From positions 62,001 through 126,000 of the forward strand of contig NC_031673.1 of assembly GCF_001640025.1 (NCBI RefSeq): DNA of 64,000 nt. The letters run 5' to 3'. The number at the start of each line of letters is the position of its first letter. Position 1 is the first letter of the stretch. The position numbers and the translations under genes are program-made. The notes beneath the pieces are model-generated. The model was not told where the DNA came from. It searched no databases and saw only the letters and a program-made list of their open reading frames with translations. Source of the stretch: Sugiyamaella lignohabitans. Lineage: Eukaryota > Ascomycota > Dipodascomycetes > Dipodascales > Trichomonascaceae. Below, piece after piece: positions 31,135 to 41,958 of this stretch.

Positions 31135-31617
31135 TACCTTTATTTATTAAATTCTCGCATCGATTTTGCCGTTCAGTCAACTGTCCTCGATACAGGTCCA
31201 CACTGTAGACGAGCTACGAACGTTCGGCCAAAAAGGCAATGTTGGTTACACTACACGGAAATGATCCAGAGCCTCCGGCGGCTGGGGCTCTGCCCCAGAC
31301 ACAGCTGCTCCTCTCGTTGCAATCGGGGGTCCCAGCTAAAACTCCTGCGAAGCAGGAGCCACGGGGTCTGGGGCAGCGCCCCAGCCGCCGGAGGCAGATG
31401 CAGGGTCCAATGCAGGGTTCAGCTGTTGGCTGGCCTGAGACGGCGTCTCCGGCGGCTGGGGCTAAGTCCCAGACCCCGTGGCCCCCGCTTCGCAGGAGAT
31501 TTTTCGAAGAGGTCTGAACGAGAATGGATCGAGTGAGTCGAGGGAGATTAGAGGACCGTGGATGGAGGTGCGGCGCTATTTTTCATGCTTTGAAGAGTGG
31601 TGAAGCAGCAGTCGAAG
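31135..31617. other. Intergenic between RPAP3-like and YIH1 genes
   Basis: 483 bp dominated by three degenerate element halves; the remainder is the YIH1 promoter. No other gene is seen. Confidence 0.6.
31271..31498. repeat. Cluster of three GC-rich element halves, two of them decayed
   Basis: A plus type A half with a degenerate second module (31271-31326), a minus type B half (31342-31395, loop AGC) and a plus type B half with a broken first stem (31445-31498, GGGGC-TAA-GTCCC). Confidence 0.9.
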
Positions 31618-32421
31618 ATGTCCAACAGATCAATGTCGGAAATCGAAAATGAGGTGGAGGCCATAAACTCGATTTATGAGGGCTGTATGTCCGAATGGGC
31701 TCCCTCTATATACGATGTGCATATACCGGACTCGTCCGTGGTGGTCAGGTTGTCTTTTCCTAGTGTATACCCGGAAAAGGCACCTGCTGTCATGGCTGTG
31801 GTCAAGGGCAGACAGGAGCTGAGTCCTCAACTCGAATCGCTTATAAGCTCGTTGTTTGTTGTAGGCGAGGTTATTGTATTTGATTTTATAGAGTCGTGTC
31901 GAGAATTTCTTGAACAAGAAGGCGAAGGGCCAGATGGTGCTGATTCTGGTTCTTATATTGACAGTCCAGAAGCTAGTGATGTTGCAAATGGGAGAGATAC
32001 AGGTGTAGACCCTACTAGTTCGTGGATTGCAAGCGAACCTGTAACAGACCGCAAGTCTCTGTTTATCGCACGGGTCTGTAGAGTAGAGTCGGCACAGGAA
32101 GCATACGACAACATTGCATTACTGAAAACTGACAAAAAAATTAGTAAAGCTACACACAACATTACAGCTTATAGAATTAAACGCAGTGATGGAGTATCGG
32201 TCCAAGACTGTGATGATGATGGAGAAGACGCCGCCGGCGGTCGACTGATGCATCTTCTAACTCTGACTGACTCATGGAACGTGGTCGTCTGTGTCTCGCG
32301 CTGGTATGGAGGCATCAAACTAGGACCGGACCGGTTCAAACACATTAACTCGACAGCCCGAGACGCTCTTGTGAAAGGCGGTTTCATAAGTATTTCTAAA
32401 AATTCCTCCAAAAAGCATTGA
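31618..32421 (+). CDS. YIH1: YIH1/IMPACT homologue, inhibitor of Gcn2 activation
   Basis: Binds Gcn1 through an N-terminal RWD domain and so limits activation of the eIF2-alpha kinase Gcn2. The ATG at 31618 gives 267 aa (S. cerevisiae 258). RWD: EIENEVEAINSIYEG and LRLSFPSVYPEKAP-like sequence at residues 8-110. The C-terminal UPF0029/IMPACT domain includes KATHNITAYRI, DDDGEDAAGGRLMHLL and VVVCVSRWYGGIKLGPDRF. An upstream GTG in frame at 31597 is not needed. Acts in cytosol with ribosome-bound Gcn1. Intronless. Confidence 0.95.
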   Translation: MSNRSMSEIENEVEAINSIYEGCMSEWAPSIYDVHIPDSSVVVRLSFPSVYPEKAPAVMAVVKGRQELSPQLESLISSLFVVGEVIVFDFIESCREFLEQEGEGPDGADSGSYIDSPEASDVANGRDTGVDPTSSWIASEPVTDRKSLFIARVCRVESAQEAYDNIALLKTDKKISKATHNITAYRIKRSDGVSVQDCDDDGEDAAGGRLMHLLTLTDSWNVVVCVSRWYGGIKLGPDRFKHINSTARDALVKGGFISISKNSSKKH

Positions 32422-32734
32422 ACTAATGTACTCATAGACAATTGACGTCTTGCATCTTGCATCTTTTCTTTTTAAAATAGATCGGATCACTTTATTTGAT
32501 AGTTTCTCGACTCGATTTGACAGCTGGGGAGGGCACTGTCCCGACCGTCGGGGTAACCCAGTTTGTGAACCTATTGTGCAATTCAGCAGGAAAGATTTAA
32601 AATGCAGAGAGAGGAGTCCATCCATAGACGACATGCAAATATCTAATTGTATATGATTATTGCACACCGCTCATTTTCATTCGTGTTTCGAAGTTTTTGT
32701 GGGCGCCATCGCGATAAAGTCTGGGCACTCGATC
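32422..32734. other. Convergent intergenic region, YIH1 and MPP6 3' ends
   Basis: 313 bp between tail-to-tail genes, holding both terminators. No hairpin element, which is unusual for 3' flanks in this window. Confidence 0.5.
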
Positions 32735-33351
32735 TTACTTTCCTTTCTTGCCCTTTTTCTTATCTTTCTTAGCAGGCTTCTCTTCCTCGTTTTCGCTGTG
32801 GTCGCTCTTGGACTCGGTTTCGATATCAAGGTGGCTTACAGGAACCACAGGTTCACGAATGACACCCCAGCTCCTTCGGCCCACAATTGGGGCAGACTTT
32901 CCTGCCAGGTCAGTATAACCAACGACGGTGACTGTTGGCTTGATGTTTTTGTTTTTACTGCTTTTCGAGCTCGTGTCTGGAACGAGTGACCATGTTGAAG
33001 CATCTTCCACACGTCTCTGTTCCTGTTCTCTCTCCAGCTGTTTTTCTTTGGATTCGGCTTTCTGCATAAACTAAAGCAAATTAGTTAGTTATCTTCGTCC
33101 TGAATTTGAGCTCATTTGCTAACTCCCCTAACTCTCTCCTGCGAAGCAGGAGCCACGGGGTCTGGGGCAGAGCCCCAGCCGCCGGAGGCACAAGCCCTCA
33201 CCAGAAGACTTACTTTCATGTCCAGAATCTTCGATGACAGAGAAGTGGCCGGAGCAGATTTAGCCACTTTACCCTCAAGACCGCTAATAGGACGGCCCTT
33301 TTCCAGGATCGAAGAGGATTTGCCCTCTTTAGTTTTAGGAACGAACTTCAT
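32735..33351 (-). CDS. MPP6: MPP6-like nuclear exosome cofactor, two exons
   Basis: Small basic nuclear protein that tethers Mtr4 to the exosome during pre-rRNA processing and RNA surveillance. Exon 1 is 33351-33214, exon 2 is 33070-32735; 157 aa. The acceptor is chosen at TTTAG (exon starts 33070) because joining then recreates LSSKILDMKFMQKAE, matching the family motif MKFMQ. Later landmarks are WSLVP, VTVVGYTDLAG and IVGRRSWG, corresponding to the yeast VGYSEL...GRKTFG block, then an acidic/Lys-rich tail. The intron (33071-33213, 143 nt) has GTAAGT, an ACTAAC branch and one hairpin element. A later in-frame CAG acceptor 9 nt downstream would remove FMQ and is less likely. Divergent from PWP2, also a ribosome biogenesis gene. 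Confidence 0.85.
33136..33190 (-). repeat. GC-rich hairpin element, half-copy type B, in the MPP6 intron
   Basis: Sense orientation relative to MPP6 and 23 nt after its donor. Second hairpin CTCCTGC-GAA-GCAGGAG on the plus strand is perfect. Confidence 0.95.
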
Positions 33352-33707
33352 TTTGTAGATGACCCTTGTGCTGTTGTGAAGCTCTGAATGGGATTATCTT
33401 TCAGTAAAGGAAGTCTTGTAGAGAGCAGCCGCTATCGCGGGAGTGAAATATTTCAGGGTCCAAACGGCTGGAAAAAATTATTGTTGATCTACCTGCTCGA
33501 CATGTTCTATCTATAACCTAACCTGCGAAATTATTTTGCAGGATATACACAATATTCAGTAACTAAGTCTGGTTTCAAGAAGTTATAGTTCGCTTTTTTG
33601 GAAGGATCTTTGCTTGAATCTTTAGTGCTTGGTGTTATCTGGGTTGGTTTCATCAGTAGCTTTATAGACTTTGTGTTTAGGTTTGGATCTAAGAAAGCTT
33701 GAGCAAG
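33352..33707. other. Divergent promoter region, MPP6 and PWP2
   Basis: 356 bp shared by two ribosome/RNA-processing genes. I see no clear RRPE or PAC-type motif and no element. Confidence 0.45.
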
Positions 33708-36530
33708 ATGAGCTTAGACTTCAAATTGTCCAACCTTCTGGGTACTGTTTACCGACAGGGCAATCTCCTGTTTACTCCAGATGGTACATCAATTTTGAGT
33801 CCTGTTGGTAACAGAGTTAGTTGTTTTGATTTGGTTAACAGTTCGTCTTTCACATTTACTTATGAGCATAGAAAAAACATCTCTCGCATCGCTTTAAATC
33901 CTCAAGCCACTCTGATGCTGACGGTTGATGAGGATGGTAGAGGTATTCTAGTTAATTTTGTGAGAAGAACTACTATTCATCACTTCAATTTCAAGGAGAG
34001 AGTCTCGGATATTCAGTTCTCGCCCGATGGAAGACATTTCGCGGTTGCTGCTGGCCGTCACATTCAAGTTTGGAAAACTCCTAATAGAAACGACGATAGA
34101 CAGTTTGCTCCATTTGTTCGTCATAGAATCTATACTGGTCATTATGCTGATGTGACGTCAATTACTTGGAGTAATGATTCAAGATTTTTCCTTACTTGTT
34201 CAAAAGATTTGACGGCCAGAGTATACTCACTGATAGCGACTGATAGCTCTGCTGCTACTATTTTGGCTGGCCATAAAGACAGTGTCATCTCTGCATTTTT
34301 CAGCCAAGACCAGGAAACTATATATACAGTCAGCAAAGACGGAGCATTATTCGAATGGAAGTACATCTCAAAGCCAAAACGATTGGGAGGCAGCACCCAA
34401 TCCAAGGAGGAGGCCGAAGACGAAGAGCAAGACGAAGAAACTGATCTGGATGCTAATGGTAATCCCATTGAATACAAGTTCAGATGGAGAATTGTAAATA
34501 AGCATTTCTTCATGCAGGATAATGCAAAGGTTAGATGTGCTGCGTTCCATGCTCCAACGAACCTGCTGGTAGTAGGCTTTTCAACTGGTATTTTCGGCTT
34601 ATATGAGCTTCCAGAATTCACGAATTTACAGATTTTGAATATTTCTCAAAATGACATTGACTTTGTCACTATTAATAAGACAGGTGAGTGGCTTGCATTT
34701 GGTGCATCAAAACTGGGTCAATTGTTGGTCTGGGAATGGCAGTCTGAATCATATATTATCAAACAGCAGGGTCATTATGACGCCATGAACTCGCTAGTGT
34801 ACTCTCCAGATGGTTCGAAGATTGTCACCGCTTCAGATGACGGAAAGATCAAGGTTTGGGATGCTATTAGTGGTTTCGCTATAGTTACATTTACTGAGCA
34901 TACATCAGCTGTTACCAGTTTGCAGTTCTCTAAAAAGGGCAGCGTACTATTTTCAGCATCTCTAGACGGATCAATTCGTGCCTGGGACTTGATTAGATAC
35001 CGTAATTTCCGTACTTTTACGTCTCCACACCGTATTCAGTTTACTTCATTGGCTATTGATCCCAGTGGAGAAGTTGTATGTGCCGGTTCTCTGGATGATT
35101 TCGACATTCATCTCTGGTCTGTTCAGACGTCACAATTGCTTGATCGTTTAAGTGGTCACCAGGGTCCTGTTTCAAGTCTGTGCTTTGGAAATGAAGGTGG
35201 TTTGTTGGTGAGTGGTAGTTGGGACAAGACTGTGCGTATCTGGAGTATTTTCGGTCGTACTAGCAACGTCGAGCCATTACAGTTACAATCAGAGGTCATG
35301 TCTGTTGCCATGAGACCAGACTCTAAAAGAGTAGCAGTGGCGACAACTGATGGTCAATTATCATTCTGGGATCCCGAGCTAGGCAAACAAGTTGGAAATA
35401 TTGACGGAAGAGAGGACATTGCTGGAGGTCGTCATCTCACTGATAGATTCTCAGCTGCCAATTCACAAAGATCCAAGCATTTCACCACTCTATGTTACAG
35501 TGCTGACGGAAGCAGTATTTTGGCTGGTGGTAATTCTAAATACATTGCTCTTTACGATGTCGCGAATGAGGTGCTTCTGACGAGGTTTACCATTTCTCGA
35601 AACATGGCTATAGATGGTACTGTAGACCAGCTCAATAGTAAGAACATGACCGAGTCTGGTCCACTGGGGCTTATTGACACAAGTGGTGAAGCATCTGATT
35701 TGGAAGACCGTATTGACAATACCCTTCCTGGTGCCACCCGAGGAGATGCCTCTGTACGTAAAGTGCGCCCTGCCATCCGAACCACATCAATTCAGTTTTC
35801 TCCTACTGGACGCAGTTTTGCTGCAGCATCGACTGAAGGACTGCTTCTCTATTCGGTAGACGAACTTCTTATTTTCGATCCATTTGATTTGGATATTGAT
35901 GTCACTGTCGACACTACCCTCGAGAAGTTGGCTGAAAAAGACTATTTAATTGCATTAGTTATGGCATTCAGACTGGGTGAGCGTAGCATTATTCACCAAG
36001 TTTATGAATCGATTCCATTCCAAGACATTGAATTGATTTCAAGAGACCTTCCTCAGGTTTATCTTGAACGTCTTTTGCGATTCATCTCTTCGATCTCAGA
36101 AGAGTCTCCACACATTGAGTTCAATCTGTTGTGGATTCAGCATCTCATCACATACCACGGACGATTTATGGTGCAAAGGAGACACGAATTTGCCAGCGCT
36201 ATGAGGGGCCTACAAAAGTTTGTTTCACGCATTGGCAAAGATATTATCAAACTCTCGAGAACTAATATTTATTTGATCCGCTATCTAACTGGCGGTGTGG
36301 CCACCATCGACTCTAGCTTGCTTGAGGGTATGGATGTGGATAGTGACGAGCAAGAAAACAGAGAGGTTGTACCAACAAACTCTATGGGTGTTGAGCATGA
36401 GGAAGATGAAGACGAAGATGAAGAGGATGGTTGGTTTGGCCCCGAGTCTCGAACAGAAGGTATCAATGGAAAATCTGCTACTTCTGGGTCTGATGATGAA
36501 GGTGTTTCCGAAGCAGAGGAAGACGAGTAG
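33708..36530 (+). CDS. PWP2: PWP2/UTP1, WD40 subunit of the small-subunit processome
   Basis: Component of the UTP-B subcomplex, required for early 18S rRNA processing with U3 snoRNP in the nucleolus. The ATG at 33708 gives 940 aa (S. cerevisiae 923); an upstream TTG in frame is ignored. The N-terminus MSLDFKLSNLLGTVYRQGN is typical. Two WD40 propellers span residues 10-620 with repeats such as GHYADVTSITWS and SGHQGPVSSLCF. The C-terminal Utp12 domain runs from about 725 (LEKLAEKDYLIALVMAF) to 860. The protein ends in an acidic tail rich in Glu/Asp. Intronless. Confidence 0.96.
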   Translation: MSLDFKLSNLLGTVYRQGNLLFTPDGTSILSPVGNRVSCFDLVNSSSFTFTYEHRKNISRIALNPQATLMLTVDEDGRGILVNFVRRTTIHHFNFKERVSDIQFSPDGRHFAVAAGRHIQVWKTPNRNDDRQFAPFVRHRIYTGHYADVTSITWSNDSRFFLTCSKDLTARVYSLIATDSSAATILAGHKDSVISAFFSQDQETIYTVSKDGALFEWKYISKPKRLGGSTQSKEEAEDEEQDEETDLDANGNPIEYKFRWRIVNKHFFMQDNAKVRCAAFHAPTNLLVVGFSTGIFGLYELPEFTNLQILNISQNDIDFVTINKTGEWLAFGASKLGQLLVWEWQSESYIIKQQGHYDAMNSLVYSPDGSKIVTASDDGKIKVWDAISGFAIVTFTEHTSAVTSLQFSKKGSVLFSASLDGSIRAWDLIRYRNFRTFTSPHRIQFTSLAIDPSGEVVCAGSLDDFDIHLWSVQTSQLLDRLSGHQGPVSSLCFGNEGGLLVSGSWDKTVRIWSIFGRTSNVEPLQLQSEVMSVAMRPDSKRVAVATTDGQLSFWDPELGKQVGNIDGREDIAGGRHLTDRFSAANSQRSKHFTTLCYSADGSSILAGGNSKYIALYDVANEVLLTRFTISRNMAIDGTVDQLNSKNMTESGPLGLIDTSGEASDLEDRIDNTLPGATRGDASVRKVRPAIRTTSIQFSPTGRSFAAASTEGLLLYSVDELLIFDPFDLDIDVTVDTTLEKLAEKDYLIALVMAFRLGERSIIHQVYESIPFQDIELISRDLPQVYLERLLRFISSISEESPHIEFNLLWIQHLITYHGRFMVQRRHEFASAMRGLQKFVSRIGKDIIKLSRTNIYLIRYLTGGVATIDSSLLEGMDVDSDEQENREVVPTNSMGVEHEEDEDEDEEDGWFGPESRTEGINGKSATSGSDDEGVSEAEEDE

Positions 36531-36744
36531 TCTAATGCAAAAGTTATATATATTATATGCTAATTATTATGTACAATAAATTATTCTCTTCATGCTGTGA
36601 TGAGTTCTGATCCTCAGATACTATCTGTTAGGAGATGTGACGGCAATGTTCCCAATACCCTACTCAACCACAGCAAGAAATGCAAGGCTTTTGGAATGAG
36701 CTATGAACCGTTGAGTACACAGCATAACCCCTATTATTGTGGCA

Positions 36745-37272
36745 TTATTGTGTCGTCTGTTCGTGATCTTTGATAACAGTCTCTGGCTCCTGATCAGTGG
36801 CTTGGACAGCTTTCTTCGCCTCAGCAAGAGCTGCGTACTTCTTTTTTGCTTTCTTCTTTTTCGTCCTGGCCTTGTTCTGCTTGTATTTCGCTACAATCTC
36901 AGCCCGGCTCTGACCCGGAGGAGACTGCAATTCCTCGACTTTCATTGCGAGAATCTCCCTGGCTTTGGCCCGATTCTGCTCTCGAGATCGCGAAAACTGT
37001 GAAGATACTACTATTCCAGTTGGCAGATGCTTCAATTGTACTTTGCTATTCGTTTTATTGATTTTCTGACCTCCTTTTCCTCCACCTTTTAGAAAAACTT
37101 CTTCAATTTCGTCTTCATCAATTTTGGGCCGTGGTGGTAGCTGGTTGGCTTTTATGAAGTGTTGAGCAGAGATATGAATCTCCAACTTTGGATAGATCCT
37201 GCATACTTGGTACGGCCCTCGAATTCGTAAACCCCGCAGAGCTGTTGTGAGTGTACCAAGGGATACAGCCAT
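36745..37272 (-). CDS. Mitochondrial GGQ-domain protein, RSO55/C12orf65 (MTRFR)-like
   Basis: Small class I release-factor-like protein thought to rescue stalled mitochondrial ribosomes by hydrolysing peptidyl-tRNA. 175 aa. An N-terminal basic segment (LTTALRGLRIRGPYQVCRIY) fits a mitochondrial presequence. The GGQ motif is in FLKGGGKGGQKINKTNSKVQ (GGQ at residues 67-69), with no codon-recognition domain. The Lys-rich C-terminal tail (KARTKKKKAKKKYAAL) would enter the empty mRNA channel, as in ArfB/ICT1-type factors. S. cerevisiae Rso55 (YLR281C) is the probable counterpart. Confidence 0.87.
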   Translation of the reverse strand: MAVSLGTLTTALRGLRIRGPYQVCRIYPKLEIHISAQHFIKANQLPPRPKIDEDEIEEVFLKGGGKGGQKINKTNSKVQLKHLPTGIVVSSQFSRSREQNRAKAREILAMKVEELQSPPGQSRAEIVAKYKQNKARTKKKKAKKKYAALAEAKKAVQATDQEPETVIKDHEQTTQ

Positions 37273-37477
37273 GATTAGCTAATGCACCTACTCCAGAGAA
37301 TATGAAGCTCCGGTGAAGAGATATCTTAAATCACATGCATGGTATGAGATCTAAGATCGTCTATGCGTCCTTATATAGGGCTGAATTTTTCAGGGTCTTG
37401 ACTGCAGAGCTGCAGGGGTGTTTCTCTTAAAATCTCTATTAATAATCTCTCTAATTATAATCTACAAGCGTAATCAA

Positions 37478-39096
37478 ATGGACGAGTTTACCGAGTTTCT
37501 TTCAAAATCAGTGAAAGATTTCGAGGGTCATGATACAATTCCTCAAGGTAGTATTCCATCAGAACTGCAGTATTATCTCAATGCTACCATCCGAGATGAA
37601 TCACTAAGGTATGAAAGTAAGATTCAAGGTTGTCGTGTGAACCAGATTCTTAGCGGGATGGGATATGAGTGACATCTAACACAGTACCTAGGTCAGAGTT
37701 TGGTACTTCGAGTACGATATGGAAATTACTTGATCGTATTATTGAGCTCGCGACAAATGCTCGAAATCACACCAGGGAAGTGTCGTTCCTGCGGTACTTG
37801 AATGGCATCGTTTTGTTAGCGAGAAATCTTGTGTGTACTGAACATGGAGGTAGAATAGCGTATGAATCCTTGACAGGGATAGTTTCACTCAGACTATTAC
37901 GGGACTTGCTCGAACTTGAATCACGAACAGCTGAAGAGGAAAAGCTTGTGGGTTCACTTGTCCAACTGGCTTCCAACATGTGTAATGAAATGACGACGTC
38001 TCTAAAGACCGAAGTTTTGGAATCACCTTTAGAAATTGTCTTAAAAGGATCCAACACTAAGTTCATAACCGCTTTTAAAGAGCTTCTTTTGCATCCAGTG
38101 TACTCTAGGCCCACACTTCAATTTATTGAATCAAGTGTGAAGTTAGCGCCTAATAGAGCTAGAGTTCTGGCTGAGTCGGAACACGGCCGTTTGATATTTA
38201 TTCAACTCTTAAAACAAACCGAAAGCTGGTATTCTGGTGAAGACAACTTTTATTTGCATCTTCTTAATAGCATTATTTCACAACTTCTCTCCGCTGATTT
38301 GGGAAATCTATTTCTTTCGACCTTCAGTGAGCCTATTGTAAATGAAGATGAGAGACTGTCTCTACTGAAAATAGTAGACGCAGCAATTGACTCTTTATTA
38401 GAAAGAAAGAGTACAACATTAGACTGTCAACCACTTCTTGAAATCTTGTTTAGGGATTTCACAACTGCATCTGCTCAGGCTATTCCATTTATTAGATCGG
38501 CTGATACAAGCCCAGAGTATTCTGACTCATTACTCTCACAGCTGACCAACATCTGGAATAGACTTATAGTCCTTCTCGATATATACCAAACAATTCTTGA
38601 TAACCAGCCATCTTTGAAACCCGAGATTCTGAAGGATAACATAATTGAGGAGCTTGTTTCTCTACTTGGCGAAGCTCAGAAGTCTTTGCCTAGACGGTCT
38701 AAGCTGGCAGATCTTGAAAAATCTGCATCTAAAAGCTCGTCTGGAAATGTGAGCGACCACGACGACCTGGATCCGAAAGATTTTCCTCTAATTAAGGGTA
38801 AAATTATCTATTTACTCGGTACTTTAGTACAAGAGAACAAGCAGGTTCAAGATCTTGTTAGACAGCTGCAGGGGCTTGAATTGGTGCTAACAAATTGTAT
38901 AATTGACCTCAACAACCCATTCATTCGTGAGCGGTCAATTCTCTGTCTCCGCTACCTTCTCGCCAATAACCCTGAAAACCAGGATTTCGTTGCCAAAATG
39001 GAAGCTAAAGAAACGGTCTCTGAAGACGCTCTCCACGAAGCAGGTTACGAGACAGAACTGGTTAATGGCAAGCTCGCTCTTAAGAAACGGACTTAG
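37478..39096 (+). CDS. CTR86: Ataxin-10/CTR86 family protein, two exons
   Basis: Armadillo-like helical protein of the ataxin-10 family; function in yeast is poorly defined. Exon 1 (37478-37608) starts MDEFTEFLSKSVKDFEGHD and exon 2 runs 37692-39096; 511 aa. Splicing joins RDESLR to SEFGTSS with the Arg codon split. The intron (37609-37691, 83 nt) has GTATGA, TCTAAC and CCTAG. The conserved Atx10 C-terminal domain is clear: FPLIKGKIIYLLGTLVQENK, then NNPFIRERSILCLRYLLANN and PENQDF. Upstream in-frame codons from 37418 are not expected to be used. The nearest S. cerevisiae gene is CTR86. Confidence 0.87.
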
Positions 39097-39251
39097 CGAC
39101 CTCGTTACTGCTCTTTTTGGACCCATTCAAGCCTTGCTCGCTATCCTTTGGATTTATAGATATCTGGAGCACGGTCAGATCAGCTGCCGGAGGCGCTCAA
39201 CAAAAGTAGGTGATGCAGACTAGAATTAAAATAAATATATAAGAGAGCGTG

Positions 39252-41252
39252 CTAGTTAACATTAGCTTCGCATACACAATCATCACAGGTGCCGGAGCGA
39301 CAATCATGATTGGTGGTGATGCGAGCCTCTGGCATTTGTTGGATGGGTGCGCTTTCGGCCTCATCCTCGAGCTGCTTACGTCGAATCTTTTTACCCTGAA
39401 GCCAGATGTACATGATGAGCACCAGGCCTACCAAAGCGGTGAGCCCTAGAAGTAACTCATTTGTCGAGTTAGGGTCAGCAAGACGATGGTGCATTTTTAA
39501 TGGGCCGCTATTAAACTGCAAAATTAGCAAGTTTGCAAGCCCTGATACGGCCAGAATCAACCCGTAGACCAGGCCGAATGTGTGGAAACCAAAAATGTTT
39601 ACAGTATAGTCTGGAATAGCCGTAAAGAGCAGTGAGCGATAGGGGACAAAAAGAGTGATTCCAAGACAACCAGCAACTACTGAACCTGACACAAGCTGTA
39701 AAAATCCTATGCTGATAGCCAGGACATAGATAATGGTGAAAGCCCGAAGAGTTGACATATTGTCAAGAATAAATCCGATAAATGGAACTGATAAAATAGA
39801 GCCAATGGGTAGAGCAAAGTCAAAGTAGTCCAAAATTAGTTTGACTTCTCGACTACCAGAAGTTGTGTCGCCATCTAGGCGGTAATTATAACTCTTCCAG
39901 ATGGAGGCAATAAAATAGTTGATGTGCAGGGTTGTAACTGCTGAAAACAGAATAATGAGAATAAACCACATGCTTGTGAGTTGCTGTGATACTCGGGCAT
40001 TGTGTAGAGCACCCCAAACACCTGATACCTCAGTGACGTCTTTCACCAAGTTCAGGTTGGCAACTGCTTCTTCTTCGTCGGCTAGTATATTATTGTACTC
40101 GTCATTGTCGTCAAATGTCTCACTACTGTCTCCGTGCTGTAGCAGAGGACTGTTTTCACCTTCCGCATCATCACCATCATTAATAGTTGATGTGTTAGGA
40201 CTCAAGCTTTCAGAACGTGGCACGGTGCTCGAGACATTGATACCTGAGGTGGCCCGATTACCATCAATATTATCACGGTAAGCACCAGTGAAATCGATTT
40301 CTCCTGGGGTTGAATCCTCATTTTGAGAGGATGCAATCTCTGGAAACGAGTATGAGTTGCCTGCCCCAGTCGAATCTCCTCTGCTTCCATTGTGACCATT
40401 ATTCTGCTGTCTGTACCATTTATAAGAATATCCATCATCATCGGCATTATTCTCTTCATCGCCACGAGATTTACCTGCAAGAGTAAATGGAGAGGATACC
40501 TCGATAATACGCTGGAGTTCCGCTACAGTCTTGAAACCACGGCTAGGCATGATAACAAACTGACTGATAAATACGAATGCAGGTACAAAAAGATACCAAG
40601 TGAAAAATTGCGAAATAGACCCTATATATCCATTCCTGTCAGCAAGTTTAAAAGCTAAAAACACAGCGGAGGAGCCATCCATAGCAGCCGTCAATAGAAC
40701 TAAGATAGAGCCTCCGTATTTGGGGAATGAGGTACTCAATTGTAGTGAGCTCATAAATAATGGAGGACTGGCACAACCAAGCAAAATATAGCCGAGAATA
40801 TACCCGTCAAGGTACGGACCAACAGTAATGGAAGTACCAGCTCTCAGTGACAGACTGGCAAATGTGAGCAGAATACTGGCCAAAATCCCGCAAACCCGGG
40901 GTCCATAAACATCCAAAATGGCTGATACTGGTAAGACCAGCAGACCACTTATAGCCAAGGCATAAGCAAACATGGAATTAAGTCTGTAATCTTGTTCGGT
41001 GCAGAGTAAAGGACCGTGACTACCTTTCTCAGACCACCATTCCACTTCCTGTGGAGTACAGAACTCTCTGTAAACGCCATTGGCAACCAAAACCTGCTTA
41101 AAAGCAGAAAATCCAAAGATTGGTGCTCCAGCAAGTAAACACCAAATAACAGCGCAACTGATTCGTGTAAACCGTAGCCCAGCTGATGGTTGACTATTAC
41201 CGAGACGGCGTTTTCGGCCATGTCGAGCTCTTGATGTTCGTGACGAGCTCAT
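39252..41252 (-). CDS. MFS transporter, SLC43/FMP42-like
   Basis: Integral membrane protein of 666 aa with about twelve hydrophobic segments in two bundles. Segments include ISCAVIWCLLAGAPIFGFSA near the start, and the second bundle resumes with MWFILIILFSAVTTLHINYF. A large hydrophilic loop of about 200 residues (acidic, Asn/Ser-rich) separates the halves. The extracellular part FCTPQEVEWWSEKGS and the motif LDVYGPRVCGILAS resemble the SLC43 family and yeast Fmp42, an uncharacterised membrane protein. Substrate unknown; amino acids are a possibility from the SLC43 relationship. Convergent with CTR86. Confidence 0.78.
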   Translation of the reverse strand: MSSSRTSRARHGRKRRLGNSQPSAGLRFTRISCAVIWCLLAGAPIFGFSAFKQVLVANGVYREFCTPQEVEWWSEKGSHGPLLCTEQDYRLNSMFAYALAISGLLVLPVSAILDVYGPRVCGILASILLTFASLSLRAGTSITVGPYLDGYILGYILLGCASPPLFMSSLQLSTSFPKYGGSILVLLTAAMDGSSAVFLAFKLADRNGYIGSISQFFTWYLFVPAFVFISQFVIMPSRGFKTVAELQRIIEVSSPFTLAGKSRGDEENNADDDGYSYKWYRQQNNGHNGSRGDSTGAGNSYSFPEIASSQNEDSTPGEIDFTGAYRDNIDGNRATSGINVSSTVPRSESLSPNTSTINDGDDAEGENSPLLQHGDSSETFDDNDEYNNILADEEEAVANLNLVKDVTEVSGVWGALHNARVSQQLTSMWFILIILFSAVTTLHINYFIASIWKSYNYRLDGDTTSGSREVKLILDYFDFALPIGSILSVPFIGFILDNMSTLRAFTIIYVLAISIGFLQLVSGSVVAGCLGITLFVPYRSLLFTAIPDYTVNIFGFHTFGLVYGLILAVSGLANLLILQFNSGPLKMHHRLADPNSTNELLLGLTALVGLVLIMYIWLQGKKIRRKQLEDEAESAPIQQMPEARITTNHDCRSGTCDDCVCEANVN

Positions 41253-41958
41253 ATTTTTTCGAAGAGCAAATGACTTGCAAATAATTGACTGATAAAGGAC
41301 TAGATACTAGTCAACGTGATTGTGATTCTGTTTCTCAGGCAGAATGACCAGCTTGAAAATTAACTTCTTAATTGAAAGATTTGATGCAAATAAATATTAG
41401 AATACTTGACGTTGCGATTCGTGTTGTTCAACCCCAACACAAATCAAGGTCGAGTGAGCTTCTGACAACCACCTGAAATCTATGATTTCCAGTGCCTTTA
41501 GCTCGACTGTCAAGCAAGAACAAAAACTTGACAAGTGTAAGCCAAGTGTAAACTACTATAAACCAAAGTTAAACTCAATTGTCACGAAGTTACTAGCAAA
41601 CGCAAGACCCGTATAAACTAAATATATCCGTACGGCGCTACCATGGCTGGCTCACCACCTGCCACCTGCCACCTTTTATTAACCCCTGCAGGATAAGCTG
41701 ACGATCAGGGCACCTTCTCTGTATGAAGAGGGAACTTCCAATCGAAATTTTGGTCCCTTGCTTGCCAAAGGACTGTTTGTACCATCTCTAGAGGAATTCA
41801 AGCTCACCAAAACAACAGTGAAATTCTATGGCAAAATCTCAGCCAGTGGAGATGAAATGGGTCCCGGTGTCACGTGATCTCATGAACTGATCATACTTCA
41901 CGGATTTTCGAAGCAGCATCTGATGTTGAAGACTGCCAAAACAACGCTCTAGTCAAAA
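41253..41958. other. Divergent promoter region, transporter and COX19
   Basis: 706 bp of AT-rich sequence. The one clear motif is TCACGTGA near COX19. No gene or hairpin element. Confidence 0.55.
41870..41877. promoter_or_regulatory. TCACGTGA site upstream of COX19
   Basis: CACGTG-core site 82 bp before the COX19 ATG. Cbf1-type factors regulate respiratory genes in several yeasts, so a role here is plausible. Confidence 0.5.

Noticed and set aside
37669..37691. ATG-initiated start of the CTR86 protein at 37669
   Set aside because: This codon lies in the intron; the conserved Arg codon is completed only by splicing to the exon starting at 37478.
39180..39200. Element remnant after CTR86 (CTGCCGGAGGCG)
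   Set aside because: Only about ten bases match and the hairpins are absent; it cannot be told from chance.
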